A DNA stretch of 64,000 nucleotides from Przewalskia tangutica (Eukaryota > Streptophyta > Magnoliopsida > Solanales > Solanaceae): NCBI GenBank assembly GCA_029844215.1, contig CM056738.1:43722388-43786387 (forward strand), written 5' to 3'. The notes under the pieces are model-generated. The model was not told the DNA's origin. It ran no database searches and worked only from the letters and a program-made list of their open reading frames with translations. A program made the translations under genes and the position numbers. Of the stretch, positions 34,474 through 45,697 are shown piece after piece (the stretch's first letter is position 1; every line of letters starts with the position of its first letter).

Positions 34474-36549
34474 TGTTACACCCCGTATTTTCTAGAGAAT
34501 GAGATGAGAACGTACGTGAGAAAATAAGATTTGAATTTTGGAACGAAAGAAAAATCACTTTTTACTAAGGAAATATTTCGGAACCTCGTGAAGGAAAAAC
34601 GTTTATTAATTGGAATTTGGTTCTCAAATTTGGTACTTGGGACTTATAGAATATATTGAAATTTTGGATTTTTAAGTTCCGGATTTGGTCATGTGGGGCC
34701 CACGGGAAATTTTTACGGTTTTGTGGGGCCCACAATATTTTGAGATATTTTGGCCAAATATAGATATTTTGGAGGAAGAAATAATTTGTACCAATAGGAG
34801 GGTGACACGTGTCACCCCTCCACTTGTCTTGCTACATTAGATATATATATGGTTAGCATGAAAACTTTGACTTAGATATTTGTGGAGACAAGTGGGTCCC
34901 ACTTCACTTGTCCATATCTCATCCATTGTGATATTTATATATACATAGAGGGAGTTCAAGACTTCCCACACTTAGAAAATATTTCACACTTCTATCTCCA
35001 TTTAATGTTGCTCTCGGCCAAACACCCTTTTTAAGAACAAAATCCTTAAACTTCCAAGCTTAGTTCACTAATACAAAATTAAGGTCCCTAACTAAGTGTT
35101 AAGCCAAGGGCATTATTAATTCCAAGAAAATCAAGGGTTGGCCGAGAATAAGGGTGTGAAACCCTAGGGTTCCGTCGACTTTTTGGAAGCGAAACGTGAA
35201 GTGAAGTTGTTTATAAGCTCATAGGGGTCACGTATATGTGATTGGAACTTGAAAAAGTGGAGATAAATGAAAACTGCGGACCAATATAGTAGGGGCTGTT
35301 TTGGACGATTTTGGGCACAAAAATGAGGTAATAGTTCTTCTTAAATTAAATTAATTGGATATTACTTATTGTTATATTTAAGGGATAAATTAATGTTAAG
35401 GAAGAAATACAAAATAATATGTGTATGTGATAGATGTGTTGTTGGCCAATTGGAGGCAGTTTTGTGCCATTGGTTTCGTTGGTTATATTGTTGTTGTTAT
35501 CCATACTTGTCGCATGTTAAAATGAGGTAATATGGTTATTGATAAGTTGGTATGTCATATATGGGAGTGTTGGAACTTGAATTGGAATAAAATGAATTAA
35601 GGAAAGAGTTATCGGATTGTAGTTATTGGCCGTGGAATCTATAAAATTGTTGGACGTTATTATACAGTTTTTAGGGACTATTTTAGGGCGTTGGAATTCT
35701 GGAAATTCAACCCTCATTTTGCATGTTTAATGTGGGAAAATGACTAATGAAAGTCCTAAGGAATAAGGGTGAAAAATGTTTCACATTGTACCCTTAATGT
35801 TGGTTATTTATGGACTGTTTTACAGACTACTTTTATATCGTTGTGGGGTAGAATTTTACACGTCAAGTTGGCGTGTAATACCCTTTGGTTGTGAACTGTT
35901 TATTTAAGTTAAGGGGATGGATTTTGCACGTAAGGTATAGGTGTGATCCCCTTTGGTTAACTGATGGTTGTGCCCTTAATTGGGACATGTTATACCTTAT
36001 ATGACTTCACACCGAGTTCCAGAATGGGCCGGGACATGTTATACCTTATACGACCCTACACCGAGTCCCAATATGGGCTGGGACATGTTAGATACAAAGT
36101 ATGAGAACCGAGTCCCAATATGGACCGGGACAGGTTATAGGTACGGAGTATGATACGTTATCTATACGTGTATGAACATGATGATTCAATGAGTAGGCAT
36201 CTATGAGGCGAGTACAGTAGTACAGTGGTACAGGGGTACACTGATACAAAGTACAGTTGACTCTTATTTTATATGACACGGTTGGATCTAGTATTTGATT
36301 ATTTTACTTGTCTCTGTCATTTCTTGGCTAGCCATGATTTTAATAATGTACTTTATTTCTGTTCCATACTTAGTACTTGTTGTACTGACCCCCTTCGGGG
36401 GGCTGCGTTCATGCCCGCAGGTATTAGGTACTCAGTTGGGTGATCCGCGAGCTTAGGATCTCCAGTCAGCTTCTATTGAGACAACTTCACTATGCCGGAG
36501 TCTTGTCATGTTGGTACGAAGTTTGTATTAGAGTCTTGTACATTTATGA
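34474..36549 (+). repeat. LTR of the short-internal Ty3 derivative, internally deleted
   Basis: Begins TGTTACACCCCG like 14248 and follows it to about 35985, then jumps to the tandem-repeat zone, losing about 1.4 kb relative to the full LTR. It stops at 36549 inside the LTR tail, joined through a GAG/AG overlap to copia RNase H. Confidence 0.85.
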
Positions 36550-36656
36550 GATATCAGATTGCAGACATCTTTACAAAGGGTCTTCCCTCGGTCCTTTTTG
36601 AAGATTTTAGAGATAGTCTCAGCGTACGAATACCGCCCGCTATGATTGCAGGAGTG
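36550..36656 (+). pseudogene. Ty1/copia RNase H 3' end (second copy)
   Basis: Reads YQIADIFTKGLPSVLFEDFR and runs to the LTR, as at 11930-12048, with few differences. The upstream part is missing because of the junction with the Ty3 LTR. Confidence 0.85.
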
Positions 36657-36928
36657 TGTTAAAGCATATGGGCCAGCCCATATGCTGCAGCCAACCGACG
36701 ATACAGTGGCCCATTCAGTCGTGTGGGGCCTGTCTATTTTCCTTTGTATATTTGGTGAATATTAGACTTAAGATTGTACCTTAATTAGTAGTGTAATATT
36801 ACCATAATTATAAAGTTAGGATTCTTATTGAATAGGGATTCCTAGGTAGAATAGGAAGAGGATCTTCTTTGTAACTTGTATATATATGTCTTTCATTAAT
36901 AAGAATAATCAAGGAATTATTTCTTTCA
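36657..36928 (+). repeat. Ty1/copia LTR (second copy), 272 bp
   Basis: Same TGTTAAAGC start and TTTCTTTCA end as 12044-12313. The right flank is GTTTC and then the tail of another Ty3 element, which is therefore the older target. Confidence 0.88.
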
Positions 36929-37043
36929 GTTTCATATACTCATATTTATAGGGAAAACTCTAACAAAATTTTTGTAGTATCCCAAGAGTTAGATGTCCCT
37001 GATGTATTACCTTGTCGAGGACGAATGTTCTTAAGGGGGAGGA
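36929..37043 (+). other. 3' end of an older Ty3 internal region with polypurine tract
   Basis: The frame reads SQELDVPDVLPCRGRM, typical of the last codons of Ty3 pol, and the tract CTTAAGGGGGAGGA (37030-37043) abuts an LTR start at 37044. Confidence 0.7.
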
Positions 37044-38317
37044 TATTACACCATATAGTTTTGCATCAAGCCACGTTGTTGGTTAACCCAAGTGATTCGA
37101 GAAGATATGAGACCTTGAAAAGGACGACTATAGTTTAAAATAAGTTTAAGTAAGTGTTGGGAAATGTAGGGGTTAAACTAATCGAAGAACGCGCATTGCG
37201 CCAATGTTTGAAGTTGAGCCCAGACCAATTTCACATTTCACGACCCTTGAAAATGATCCACGGATCACGGATTGTGGTGGCTCCACTGTGAGTCATAACT
37301 CAAAAATTGGAATATGGAACCACCTTTCACGGTGGAAAATATGAACCTTGAATCTTTTTTACGATGGTTATTCCCACCATGAAAAGTTTAACGGCCACCT
37401 TGCCCATCGTGAAAGTGAGGCAGTGTCCACTTTATTTAATCGACAAGGTCGATTATATCCTCGTTTACTCACTTCCAAGACCTCATAGAAGCCTTTATTC
37501 TCTATCAAAGTTTTCTATAGGTTCCCTAACCATCCAAGTTTAGTTTTATAAGGAATCAACGTAGATATCTTGTCGGGAATTTCATGGTACAAGTCTTCTC
37601 CTTCTTCTTCTTCTTCTTGTTGTGGAGTTCGAGACTTGATTATTGGAACTAAGGTGTGCTAAAGGCTGGTTTGTGGTGTCTAAGGTAAGAACCTTCTTCT
37701 TATTATTGTATATGAATTATTTTTAAGCTTTTGGAGTGTTAATTGTCAAAAGATAGTGAGACGATAGTGGGAAATCATAATGTGTTGTGTTGACATTGTA
37801 TTGCGTGTTTGGAGGTATTCGTAAGATGTTAAAGTGTTGGATTTAGTATCGTTTTGAGGTGTGTAATGGTGGTTGTTGGTATGTAGTTGAAGGAAGATAT
37901 AATAGGAAAGAAATGTCGGCTAGTCGTATAACAAGCTTATCGATCCTTTGAACTTAAGTTGTTAACTCTAGTATCATAATAATTCATTGTAGATTAAAGT
38001 ATAGAGGAGTTTGGATTGGATATTGTTCAATAAATCATAAACTTTGAGGTATGTTAAGGCTTACCCTTCTTTCTTTTGGCATGAATTTGATTACAACGAG
38101 ACGTTAATGAACGTTCCTCTAAAATGACTCTAATATTGATAAGCTAGAAATGTATATGTTCTTCACTCTATTGAATGTTACTTGAATCATGTGTGTCCCT
38201 TGTTGGGAGTACTTTTCGTATCATAAAGTTATCTCTCATTATATGGTGTTCTATTTCTTTCGTTGGTTATAAGATATATGATGATATGTTAACGACAATT
38301 AGAGGTGTAACGACCTT
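37044..38317 (+). repeat. Ty3 LTR (5' 1.27 kb), truncated by the viral insertion
   Basis: Starts TATTACACC (a TGTTACACC variant). It shares ordered segments with the plus-strand LTR at about 57880-59090, such as GTGTTGGGAAATGTAGG versus GTGTTGGGGAATATAGG, a TTGGGAGTACTTTTC-type segment, and GTAACGACCTTAGG. Similarity stops at about 38317, where caulimovirid-related sequence begins. Confidence 0.72.
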
Positions 38318-38417
38318 AGGTCAGTCTGATCAATTTCAACGATTTGATAGACGACTCAATGGGATAAATGTAGATGAACAACAGCCACCTAGAAATGTAC
38401 GATCTCATAAACCATAC

Positions 38418-40611
38418 ATGGATCCGTTTTTAGCCAGAAGTAATTCTTATAATTCTAAATCTTCTTCTTCTTTTGAATCAAAGAAGATAATCAATTTTGA
38501 AGAGATCGTTATACACGATTTCGAAAAATCAATTGACAGTTGGGAAATCCCAAAAGTCAATAGAGACCAAATTTACAAAAAAATCCAAATATCAATTCTT
38601 CAAAACTGATTTCACAATCAAAACAGAAGAAAGAGATATTCAATTAACAAAACCTTTTGAAACAATTCAATTACTTTCTCAAATATCCTTGAAAAAACAT
38701 AGAGAAAGAAATTATAAATACATCCACATTGGTTTAGTCCAAGTAGGGATAAAACCCCTTACTAAAGAAGGATTAAACACTTCAATCCTTGCTATCTTAA
38801 GAGATGCAAGATTCACAAATTTCGAAGATTCCTTGTTAAGTTCGGTTGAGTCCAGTCTTTGCACAGGACCAATCTTTTTTGATTGTTACCCAATCTTTTC
38901 AGTTTCTTTGAATGATAAAAATATCCAAAAATCCCTCGTCTTACAAATCAAGACGCACAATTACCAAATGCTTGAAGGATCTATTCCTGTAGCATTAATC
39001 TTTAGAATTCATTATAAAGCTATGACTTCTGCTTTTGCAACAAAAGTCAGATACCATAGTAAGAAAGGTGAAACCCTTCTTTTAAAAACAGACCTTTCCA
39101 AATCTAACACGGTAGTACCGCGACCCATTAGATGGAAAGATATTACCCTACCAGATGAATGGATCCTGGAAGGCGTAGTAAAACCTGAACCCTTAGAATC
39201 TGAGCAACCAAATACCCATCTTAGAGAAATTACTCAATACCAAGATGGTAGGGTTAGTCTCTCATTTTTAAAAAGATCTATGAGTAATAGATATGAAGAT
39301 ACCAGTTCCGAAGAGACCCTAGACTTAGGAAGAGTCTCACAAATACCTTCAATAACAAATACACCGGTCAAAATAAAGCCTAGGTATTCTACATCAGATC
39401 TACCAAATCTGAAAAATGTAGATTACACAAATCAAATACCCAGACCAGTTTATAAAAATCCCGTGGTTAGAGAAAAGATGGACGACGAAGAACCTACTAG
39501 TCCAACATACTCTTCAATAACCCACAATGAATTAGCAAATGAAATTAAGGTTCTAGAAAAAGAATTCCAAGTAGATAAAAAACTACTACAAAAAGAATTC
39601 TATCAAGAACATAATTCAGAAAAGAGAATTTGGTTCTTTAAAAATTTCCTTAATACAAGAAAACAAATACAAGAAAATTTCTATGAATTTGTCCAAGATA
39701 ATAAAATTAATATTTCGTTCTTCAAATGGTTTGAGATATATTCCTCTCAAAACTCCATAGAATATCCCTTCCTTAAAACAATAGACTCCACTATCGAGAA
39801 TAGTGTAACGATGTTAACACATAAATCCGATAGAAGTGATACATTAGAACAATTAGGAAAACCCCTCATCAACAATATGAATTGGGAACAACAACCCGTT
39901 CAAGGAATACAAATAGCTCCAGGGTTACAAATAATCCCTGCTCCAGATCTAGAATTAATCAAACCCCTAGCTCAATCCCGTTACAATGCCGCTTCAATTT
40001 ACGATTGGAACCTTGATGGAATGACTGAATACAATATCCTCAGTTTTCTCCAACAAATGACAATGGCAGCAAATGCCTACCAAACGCAAAAAGAAGTCCT
40101 CGATAAAACCTCTGCAGAACTGCTAATCGCAGGATTCTCAGGGCAATTAAAAGGATGGTGGGATCATTATCTCACTGACCAACAAAAAGAAAATATTCTA
40201 AATGCCATAAAAATCGATGAAGAAGGAATACCAATATTAACAGATCTAGGAGAACCTGTACAAGATGCAGTATCAACATTGATACTGACAATATCTTTGA
40301 ATTTCATAGGTGATTCTACATATCTTAAAAATAAAAATGCTGAATTACTTTCAAATTTAAAATGCAAAAAATTAAGTGATTTTCAATGGTATAAAAATAC
40401 CTTCTTAACTAGAATAATGATTAGAGAAGACTCTGGTCAACCATTCTGGAAAGAAACGTTCTTAGCCGGACTACCAAGCCTCTTGGGAGAAAAGGTTAGG
40501 AATAAAATAAAAGAAAATTGTGGAAAACAAATTATACCTTACGATGAGTTTACATACGGAGAATTAGTCTGTATAACTCAACAAGAAGGATTAAAAATCA
40601 TCGGGATCTAA
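38418..40611 (+). pseudogene. Caulimovirid-like movement protein plus Gag-like coat protein, copy 1
   Basis: The start ATG (38418) is shared with the other copies (MDPFLARSNSYNS). An extra A at about 38577-38583 shifts the frame, after which 38497-40611 stays open. Region 1 (about residues 75-185 of that frame) resembles a 30K-superfamily movement protein: IHIGLVQVGIKPL, LRDARFTNFEDSL, FDCYPIFSVSLND. These proteins bind nucleic acid and open plasmodesmata. Region 2 (about residues 500-660) resembles the caulimovirid coat protein/Gag: YDWNLDGMTEYNILSFLQQM and GFSGQLKGWWDHYLT. A charged, predicted helical stretch (about 340-400) lies between. The frame ends at 40611 by a small indel before the zinc knuckle. 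A second in-frame reading upstream of the ATG (from 38318) is open but not shared with the other copies. Confidence 0.88.
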
Positions 40612-40915
40612 AAATACAAAAACACCTCAAAAAAGAATTAAAAAGAACAAAATGTGAATTAGGAACATTTTGTAAACAATTCGAACCAGCTACCATAGAA
40701 AATTCCAAAAGCTGCGAGGGAGATTGTAACAAAACTAACAAACCTTCCAAAAATTATTAAAAGATTATAAATCTAATAATGATTATTATAAGAATCCTTA
40801 TAAAAATAATCATTATAAGAATAATAGAAATACAAAAACGAATTTCAATTCCAAATACAGAAACATAACTTGTTACAAATGTAATAAGAAAGGACATACA
40901 TCAAAATACTGTACA
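40612..40915 (+). pseudogene. Basic linker and CCHC zinc knuckle, copy 1
   Basis: Lys/Asn-rich sequence leads to CYKCNKKGHTSKYC (40871-40912), an intact C-X2-C-X4-H-X4-C knuckle of the kind that binds viral RNA in Gag/coat proteins. Small indels put it out of frame with the coat protein, but it is in frame with the next segment (40916-41842). Confidence 0.87.
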
Positions 40916-41837
40916 ATGAATAAAAAGCTACAAGAATTAAATCTCGATGAAAATACGACAAAGAAAATCTCTAATCTACTACTTGATTCCTCTGATTCGG
41001 AAGCAAATCAGTCAGACCCTGACTATTTCTCTCTGTCATCAGAAGACAATAAACCCCTCCAAGTAGACGAATTATTCACGAGTAGTTCGACAGATAAACC
41101 TGAAAAGAATAAAGGAAAACGAATATGTGTGTTAACTAAAGATCAAGAATTTATGACAGATATGATCAAACCCATAGACACCCATCACCAAAAAGAATAT
41201 CTGAATAAACTCCTTAAAACCTTTACCCCAGAAAAGGTTGAAACAAAAAATGATGTATTACCTTGTACTTCCAGAAAATACGATTTGACAAAAATCCTGG
41301 AAAAAGGTAAGAAAATTAAAGAAATAACAATTCAAAAATTACAAAAACAAATAATTCAAGTAAAATTAGAAATTAATTACAAAACCAAGGCATCAATTAT
41401 AAATGATGGAACTTCGATAACGACATCATTCGTCCTGGTAAAAGAAATTCACAATACCATAATACTAGGAACACCATTTATGAATTTAATCACTCCTTAT
41501 GAAGTGAGTAATAAATCAATATCCTTTAATTTCAAAAATAAAAAACTAAAATTCCAGTTCATGTCAACACCAAAAACAAAAGATCTCAATCTCATAAAAA
41601 CATGCTCAATACAAAAAGAAAAATTATATTTACAAGAGTTGAAAAACAATTTTTCTAAAAATTCAATTGATATTATGTTCAAATACCTTTTTCAAAATGA
41701 ATTTCAAAATCATACATATTTTCAAAATCCTGCATTAAAATTAATTTTCTCAAAATTAATATTTAAAGAATTTTTTCCAGGAATCCTGGTCCGTGGTTAT
41801 TTCAAAATGTCATATCATTGCCCGAATGACAGGTGTA
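40916..41837 (+). pseudogene. Retropepsin-like segment without active site, copy 1
   Basis: Acidic N-terminal part (LLDSSDSEANQSDPDYFSLS), then a Lys-rich helix, then IHNTIILGTPFMNL, which matches the C-terminal ILG motif of retropepsins. The Asp-Thr-Gly active site is absent because 369 bp present in copy 3 (51615-51983) are missing here, leaving one of two AAATTAGAA repeats. The viral part ends at 41837, and the last few codons to the stop at 41842 come from the neighbouring leader DNA. Confidence 0.87.
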
Positions 41838-42635
41838 ATTAACTTAGCTAAGATTCCTCATTAAGGAAGCCATAGTCAGGTAAATAGAGAGTAATTAACT
41901 TAGCTAAGATTCCTCATTAAGGAAGCCATAGTCATAAGGATCTGCAGGAATTTAAGTAAATTAAAGTGCAGGAAAGGAAGCCATAGTCATAAGGATCTGC
42001 AGGAATTTAAGTAAATTAAAGTGCAGGAATTTAATGGAATTTAATTGAGGTGGCTCGGCCAACCATATGCAGAATTTAAATAAATTTAAAGACAGAAATT
42101 TAATTGCAGTAGGTGGTAGAACCAACCATGTTGCAAGATAATTATAATTTAAAAACGTGAATTTAAATGCAAGAATTTAAAGAGCATGAATATTTAAAAG
42201 ATATAGGAGGCAGTGCCTTCCATTATCGTTTTTATTCAAAACTTTAAAAGTACTTACAAGGAGTTTAAAGGGGTAACGGAGTATTTGGATAATTTTTGGA
42301 GTATTTGGATAATTTTGTTATGAATCAGTGAGTGAACTGAATCATGTCAATTTGGATAATTGATAATTTTCTGGGTAAATTATCGGGTAAGGAACAGAAT
42401 ATTAGTTCATAGACTCCCCGAGGTCTTATGAACTTGGAATATTTGGGAATTTTCTGGTAACCTAATTCTACTAAGGGGAAGAACTTTGATCTTCTTCAAC
42501 TTCTAGAGAGAAGGAAGAGACTAAGAAAATAACTTAGAAAAAATAACTTCTAAAACTAAGGGAGAGGGGTTCTCTTTTTATAAGAGAATTACAAAGTGGG
42601 AATTCACTATTACAAGAATATTTTAATAAATTAAA
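41838..42635 (-). promoter_or_regulatory. Caulimovirid-like promoter and leader region at the 3' end of copy 2
   Basis: Matches 48720-49420, the region between copies 3 and 2. On the minus strand it has a TATA box, TATAAAAAGAGAA (42570-42582), about 55 bp after the last stop codon, and AATAAA at 42231-42236. It has no coding sequence. The last 150 bp (41838-41990) hold two small tandem duplications (TTAGCTAAGATTCC and AGGAAGCCATAGTCATAAGG units). It is cut by the junction with copy 1 before any primer site. Confidence 0.72.
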
Positions 42636-42911
42636 CTATTCATCCGAGTGCTGTTTGAGGTCATGCATGACCTCGGTATTTTTGTCTTCATCTCGGATTC
42701 TGCTTTCACTATTTTGAGCACTGAGATTTTTCGTCAATTCGTCAATTATTCCTCCGGGATTTTCGGTCAATTCGTCAATTATTCCTCCGGGATTTTCGGT
42801 ATTTTGACAGCTTCTAGAATCCACTGTTGCCAAAAATAGGGATATTTGCATTTTCAATTCCGGGTTCTTCCTCATCATTTGAAGAGCTTTGTTTGGATGA
42901 TGATGGTGCAA
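42636..42911 (-). CDS. Small overlapping ORF at the 3' end of the viral unit, copy 2 (91 aa)
   Basis: Open from ATG 42911 to 42636 in a different frame from the end of the large polyprotein, overlapping it by about 98 bp. It contains an 11-residue repeat, ENPGGIIDELT, twice in tandem. The same frame with the same length is open in copy 3 (49421-49696) even though the large frames there are broken. No family recognised. It could be a real small gene, or the frame may survive by chance because the DNA repeat is in-frame. Confidence 0.45.
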   Translation of the reverse strand: MHHHHPNKALQMMRKNPELKMQISLFLATVDSRSCQNTENPGGIIDELTENPGGIIDELTKNLSAQNSESRIRDEDKNTEVMHDLKQHSDE

Positions 42912-43571
42912 ATTTCAGGAATATTGCATGTATCTCTTCCGGGGTTTTTGCTGCAGCTAACATGGAAGCCATATGGGATTTTTGGGAAAGGAACTGGGTG
43001 TGTTCCTTTGTTTGGAATGATGTCAGTGCTTTCTGGGGAGGTGCCTGCAATGGAATTGGTTTATTATTATCTAGCCATTGTTGAACATTTGGTGGTGAGA
43101 GGGTCCTTGGCATTTTAAAGCTGTCCCACCATCGAATTTTAAATCTTCTTCGGATGACTGGAATTTTGTCATCTGAATAATCTACAAACCATGTGAACAT
43201 CCATGGTAGATGGAATTTTGTGTGGAAAAGGTGCAATGGTGTAAATCTTTTTTCTTCTTCTGTGGGGGTGAATTGGGATTTGAAGAGGCTAAAAGATTTA
43301 ATAATTTCGGGTTTTTGTATCTCAAGTGTAGATCCGAATTGTTCCCACCATGAATTCCACCAAGTAGGAAATTGTGAAGCATCACATGAAGTATCAAAAT
43401 GGAAAAGCCAAGTATGCGATAATTTTGAATTTTGAATTAAAAAGGAATTAAACCAAGCTTGTTGGTAGTCCCAGTAATTAAAAGGAATGTAAAAAAAGGG
43501 CTCGTTTTTGTGTGAATTTGGAAAATTTATGAGTTTTGACAGTCATTCCCCCAATGAATTGGAGCAATTAC
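42814..43571 (-). pseudogene. C-terminal Trp-rich region of the viral polyprotein, copy 2
   Basis: Continues the 43572-45347 frame after a nonsense codon (CGA to TGA) and a one-base deletion near 43528. The readable part holds LPWMFTWFVDYSDDKIPVIR and RRFKIRWWDSFKM, then a Gln/Ser/Ala-rich tail ending in IPIFGNSGF. Domain not recognised. See copy 3 (49599-50598) for a more continuous version. Confidence 0.75.
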
Positions 43572-45347
43572 TCAGAGTATTTTGCAGATCGAATAAGAGG
43601 GATCTGGATTATCATTGAAAAAATTAATTTTTGTTGTGGCCGATCCTGTTATGTCAAGGATAGCATGATAAAAGTAAGGAGTTTTTAAATCGTCCCATGA
43701 TTTATAAAACCATTTTGGTCCAAAATAATTTTGTAGTGCCAAAAAAAGTTCTTTATCAAAGTATCCTTTTTCGAGAGTTACAATTTTTTGAAAAAATGAT
43801 TTTACGAAAAATTCAGGAGCGGATTTTTTGGGTACTTGTGGCGTCACAAGCTGATTTTTGGAAAATTGTTTTTGAGAAAGGTTTTTTGAAAATTCATCTT
43901 TCTCGATTTTGGTATTTAAAAATTCTTTTTGAGAAAGGGTTTTTGAAGATTCCCCTTTCTCGATTTTTGTGTTAATTTTAGAGGTTTTTTCCTCTAATTT
44001 TTCCGGGACCATTTCATCTTTCGGAATTTGCAGTTGTTTTAGTGTCTTCTGTAATTCCGGTGATTTTGTAAGGAGATGAAGGAGATTTTCAGCTGTTAAT
44101 TCTTGCGTGGTATTTGCTGGTGTCTTTTGCACAGATTCTGTGCTGCTGGAATTTTCTCGTTCTTCTATCATAACTGCATCATACCAGGACATTGGTTTTT
44201 CAGGGGATTTTTCTTTTTCTATTTTCACTGGCTTGGAATTTGTATTTTGGGGTTTTTTGGGAGCCATGGAATTTTCTTCTTGTTGTTGTGGTGTAGTAGC
44301 CGGGGTATTTATTGGAGGGAGGGTTTCTTCTTTTCTTTTTTGGAGCAAAGATCCACATACTGCCTGTATACAGTATTGTCCATATTCACGCATATCTTTC
44401 CTTGATATTTTGTGATTGTAGGCTATACACCTGTCATTCAGGCAATGATATGACATTTTGAAATAACCACGGACCAGGATTCCTGGAAAGAATTCTTTAA
44501 ATATTAATTTTGAGAAAATTAATTTTAATGCAGGATTTTGAAAATATGTATGATTTTGAAATTCATTTTGAAAAAGGTATTTGAACATAATATCAATTGG
44601 ATTTTTAGAAAAATTGTTTTTCAACTCTTGTAAATATAATTTTTCTTTTTGTATTGAGCATGTTTTTATGAGATTGAGATCTTTTGTTTTTGGTGTTGAC
44701 ATGAACTGGAATTTTAGTTTTTTATTTTTGAAATTAAAGGATATTGATTTATTACTCACTTCATAAGGAGTGATTAAATTCATAAATGGTGTTCCTAGTA
44801 TTATGGTATTGTGAATTTCTTTTACCAGGACGAATGATGTCGTTATCGAAGTTCCTTCATTTATAATTGATGCCTTGGTTTTGTAATTAATTTCTAATTT
44901 TACTTGAATTATTTGTTTTTGTAATTCTTGAATTGTTATTTCGTTAATTTTCTTATCTTTTTCCAGGATTTTTGTCAAATCGTATTTTCTGGAGGTACAA
45001 GGTAACACATCATTTTTTGTTTCAACCTTTTCTGGGGTAAAGGTTTTAAGGAGTTTATTCAGATATTCTTTTTGGTGCTGGGTGTCTATGGGTTTGATCA
45101 TATCTGTCATAAATTCTTGATCTTTAGTTAACACACATATTCGTTTTGCTTTAGTCTTTTCAGGTTTATCTGTCGAACTACTCGTGAGTAATTCGTCTAC
45201 TTGGAGGGGTTTATTGTCTTCTGATGACAGAGAGAAATAGTCAGGGTCTGACTTATTTGCTTCCGAATCAGAGGAATCAAGTAGTAGATTAGAGATTTTC
45301 TTTGTAGTATTTTCATCGAGATTTAATTCTTGTAGCTTTTTATTCAT
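43572..45347 (-). pseudogene. Acidic/retropepsin-like/Cys-rich region of the viral polyprotein, copy 2
   Basis: 591 residues open. Order: acidic N-terminal part (about 25-60), Lys-rich helix (about 110-155), retropepsin C-terminal half with IHNTIILGTPFMN (about 180), and a Cys-rich segment MSYHCLNDRCIAYNH with QYCIQAVCGSLL (about 300-350). A Pro/Glu/Lys-rich linker follows with PMSWYDAVMIEE (about 400), then repeats of the type TKIEKGESSKTLSQK, and the aromatic start FGPKWFYKSWDDLKTPYFY (about 545). The active-site DTG block is missing by the same deletion as in copy 1. The upstream zinc knuckle is in frame with it. The ATG is internal, so this is part of a longer polyprotein. Confidence 0.85.
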
Positions 45348-45697
45348 TCTACAGTATTTTGATGTATGTCTTTTCTTATTACATTTGTAACAAGTTATGT
45401 TTATGTATTTGGAATTGAAATTCGTTTTTGTATTTCTATTATTCTTATAACGATTATTTTTATAAGGATTCTTATAATAATCATTATTAGATTTATAATC
45501 TTTTAATAATTTTTTGGAAGGTTTGTTAGTTTTGCTACAATCTCCATCGCAACTTTTGGAATTTTCTATGGTAGCTGGTTCGAATTGTTTACAAAATGTT
45601 CCTAATTCACATTTTGTTCTTTTTAATTATTTTTTGAGGTGTTTTTGTATTTTTAGATCCTGACAGATATTTAATCCTTCTTGTTGAGTTATACAGA
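45348..45697 (-). pseudogene. Basic linker and zinc knuckle, copy 2
   Basis: The knuckle at 45351-45392 reads CYKCNKKRHTSKYC: all four metal ligands are kept but the usual Gly before His is Arg. It is in frame with the downstream 591-residue segment. A one-base deletion at about 45745 separates it from the coat-protein frame, and an additional in-frame stop lies near 45629. Confidence 0.82.

Larger units (their letters stand above)
38318..41837 (+). mobile_element. Endogenous caulimovirid-like unit, copy 1 (plus strand, truncated)
   Basis: Plus-strand copy with movement protein, Gag-like coat protein, CCHC knuckle and the remains of a retropepsin domain. It breaks off at 41837 within the Cys-rich region after the protease. 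Its leader, primer site and C-terminal region are missing. It faces copy 2 tail to tail and shares with it the 369-bp protease deletion. Positions 38318-38417 differ from the leaders of copies 2 and 3. Confidence 0.9.

Noticed and set aside
43697..44415. Plus-strand ORFs of 92-102 residues opposite viral copy 2
   Set aside because: They mirror the Lys/Ser-rich and aromatic codons of the minus-strand polyprotein and contain no independent motif.
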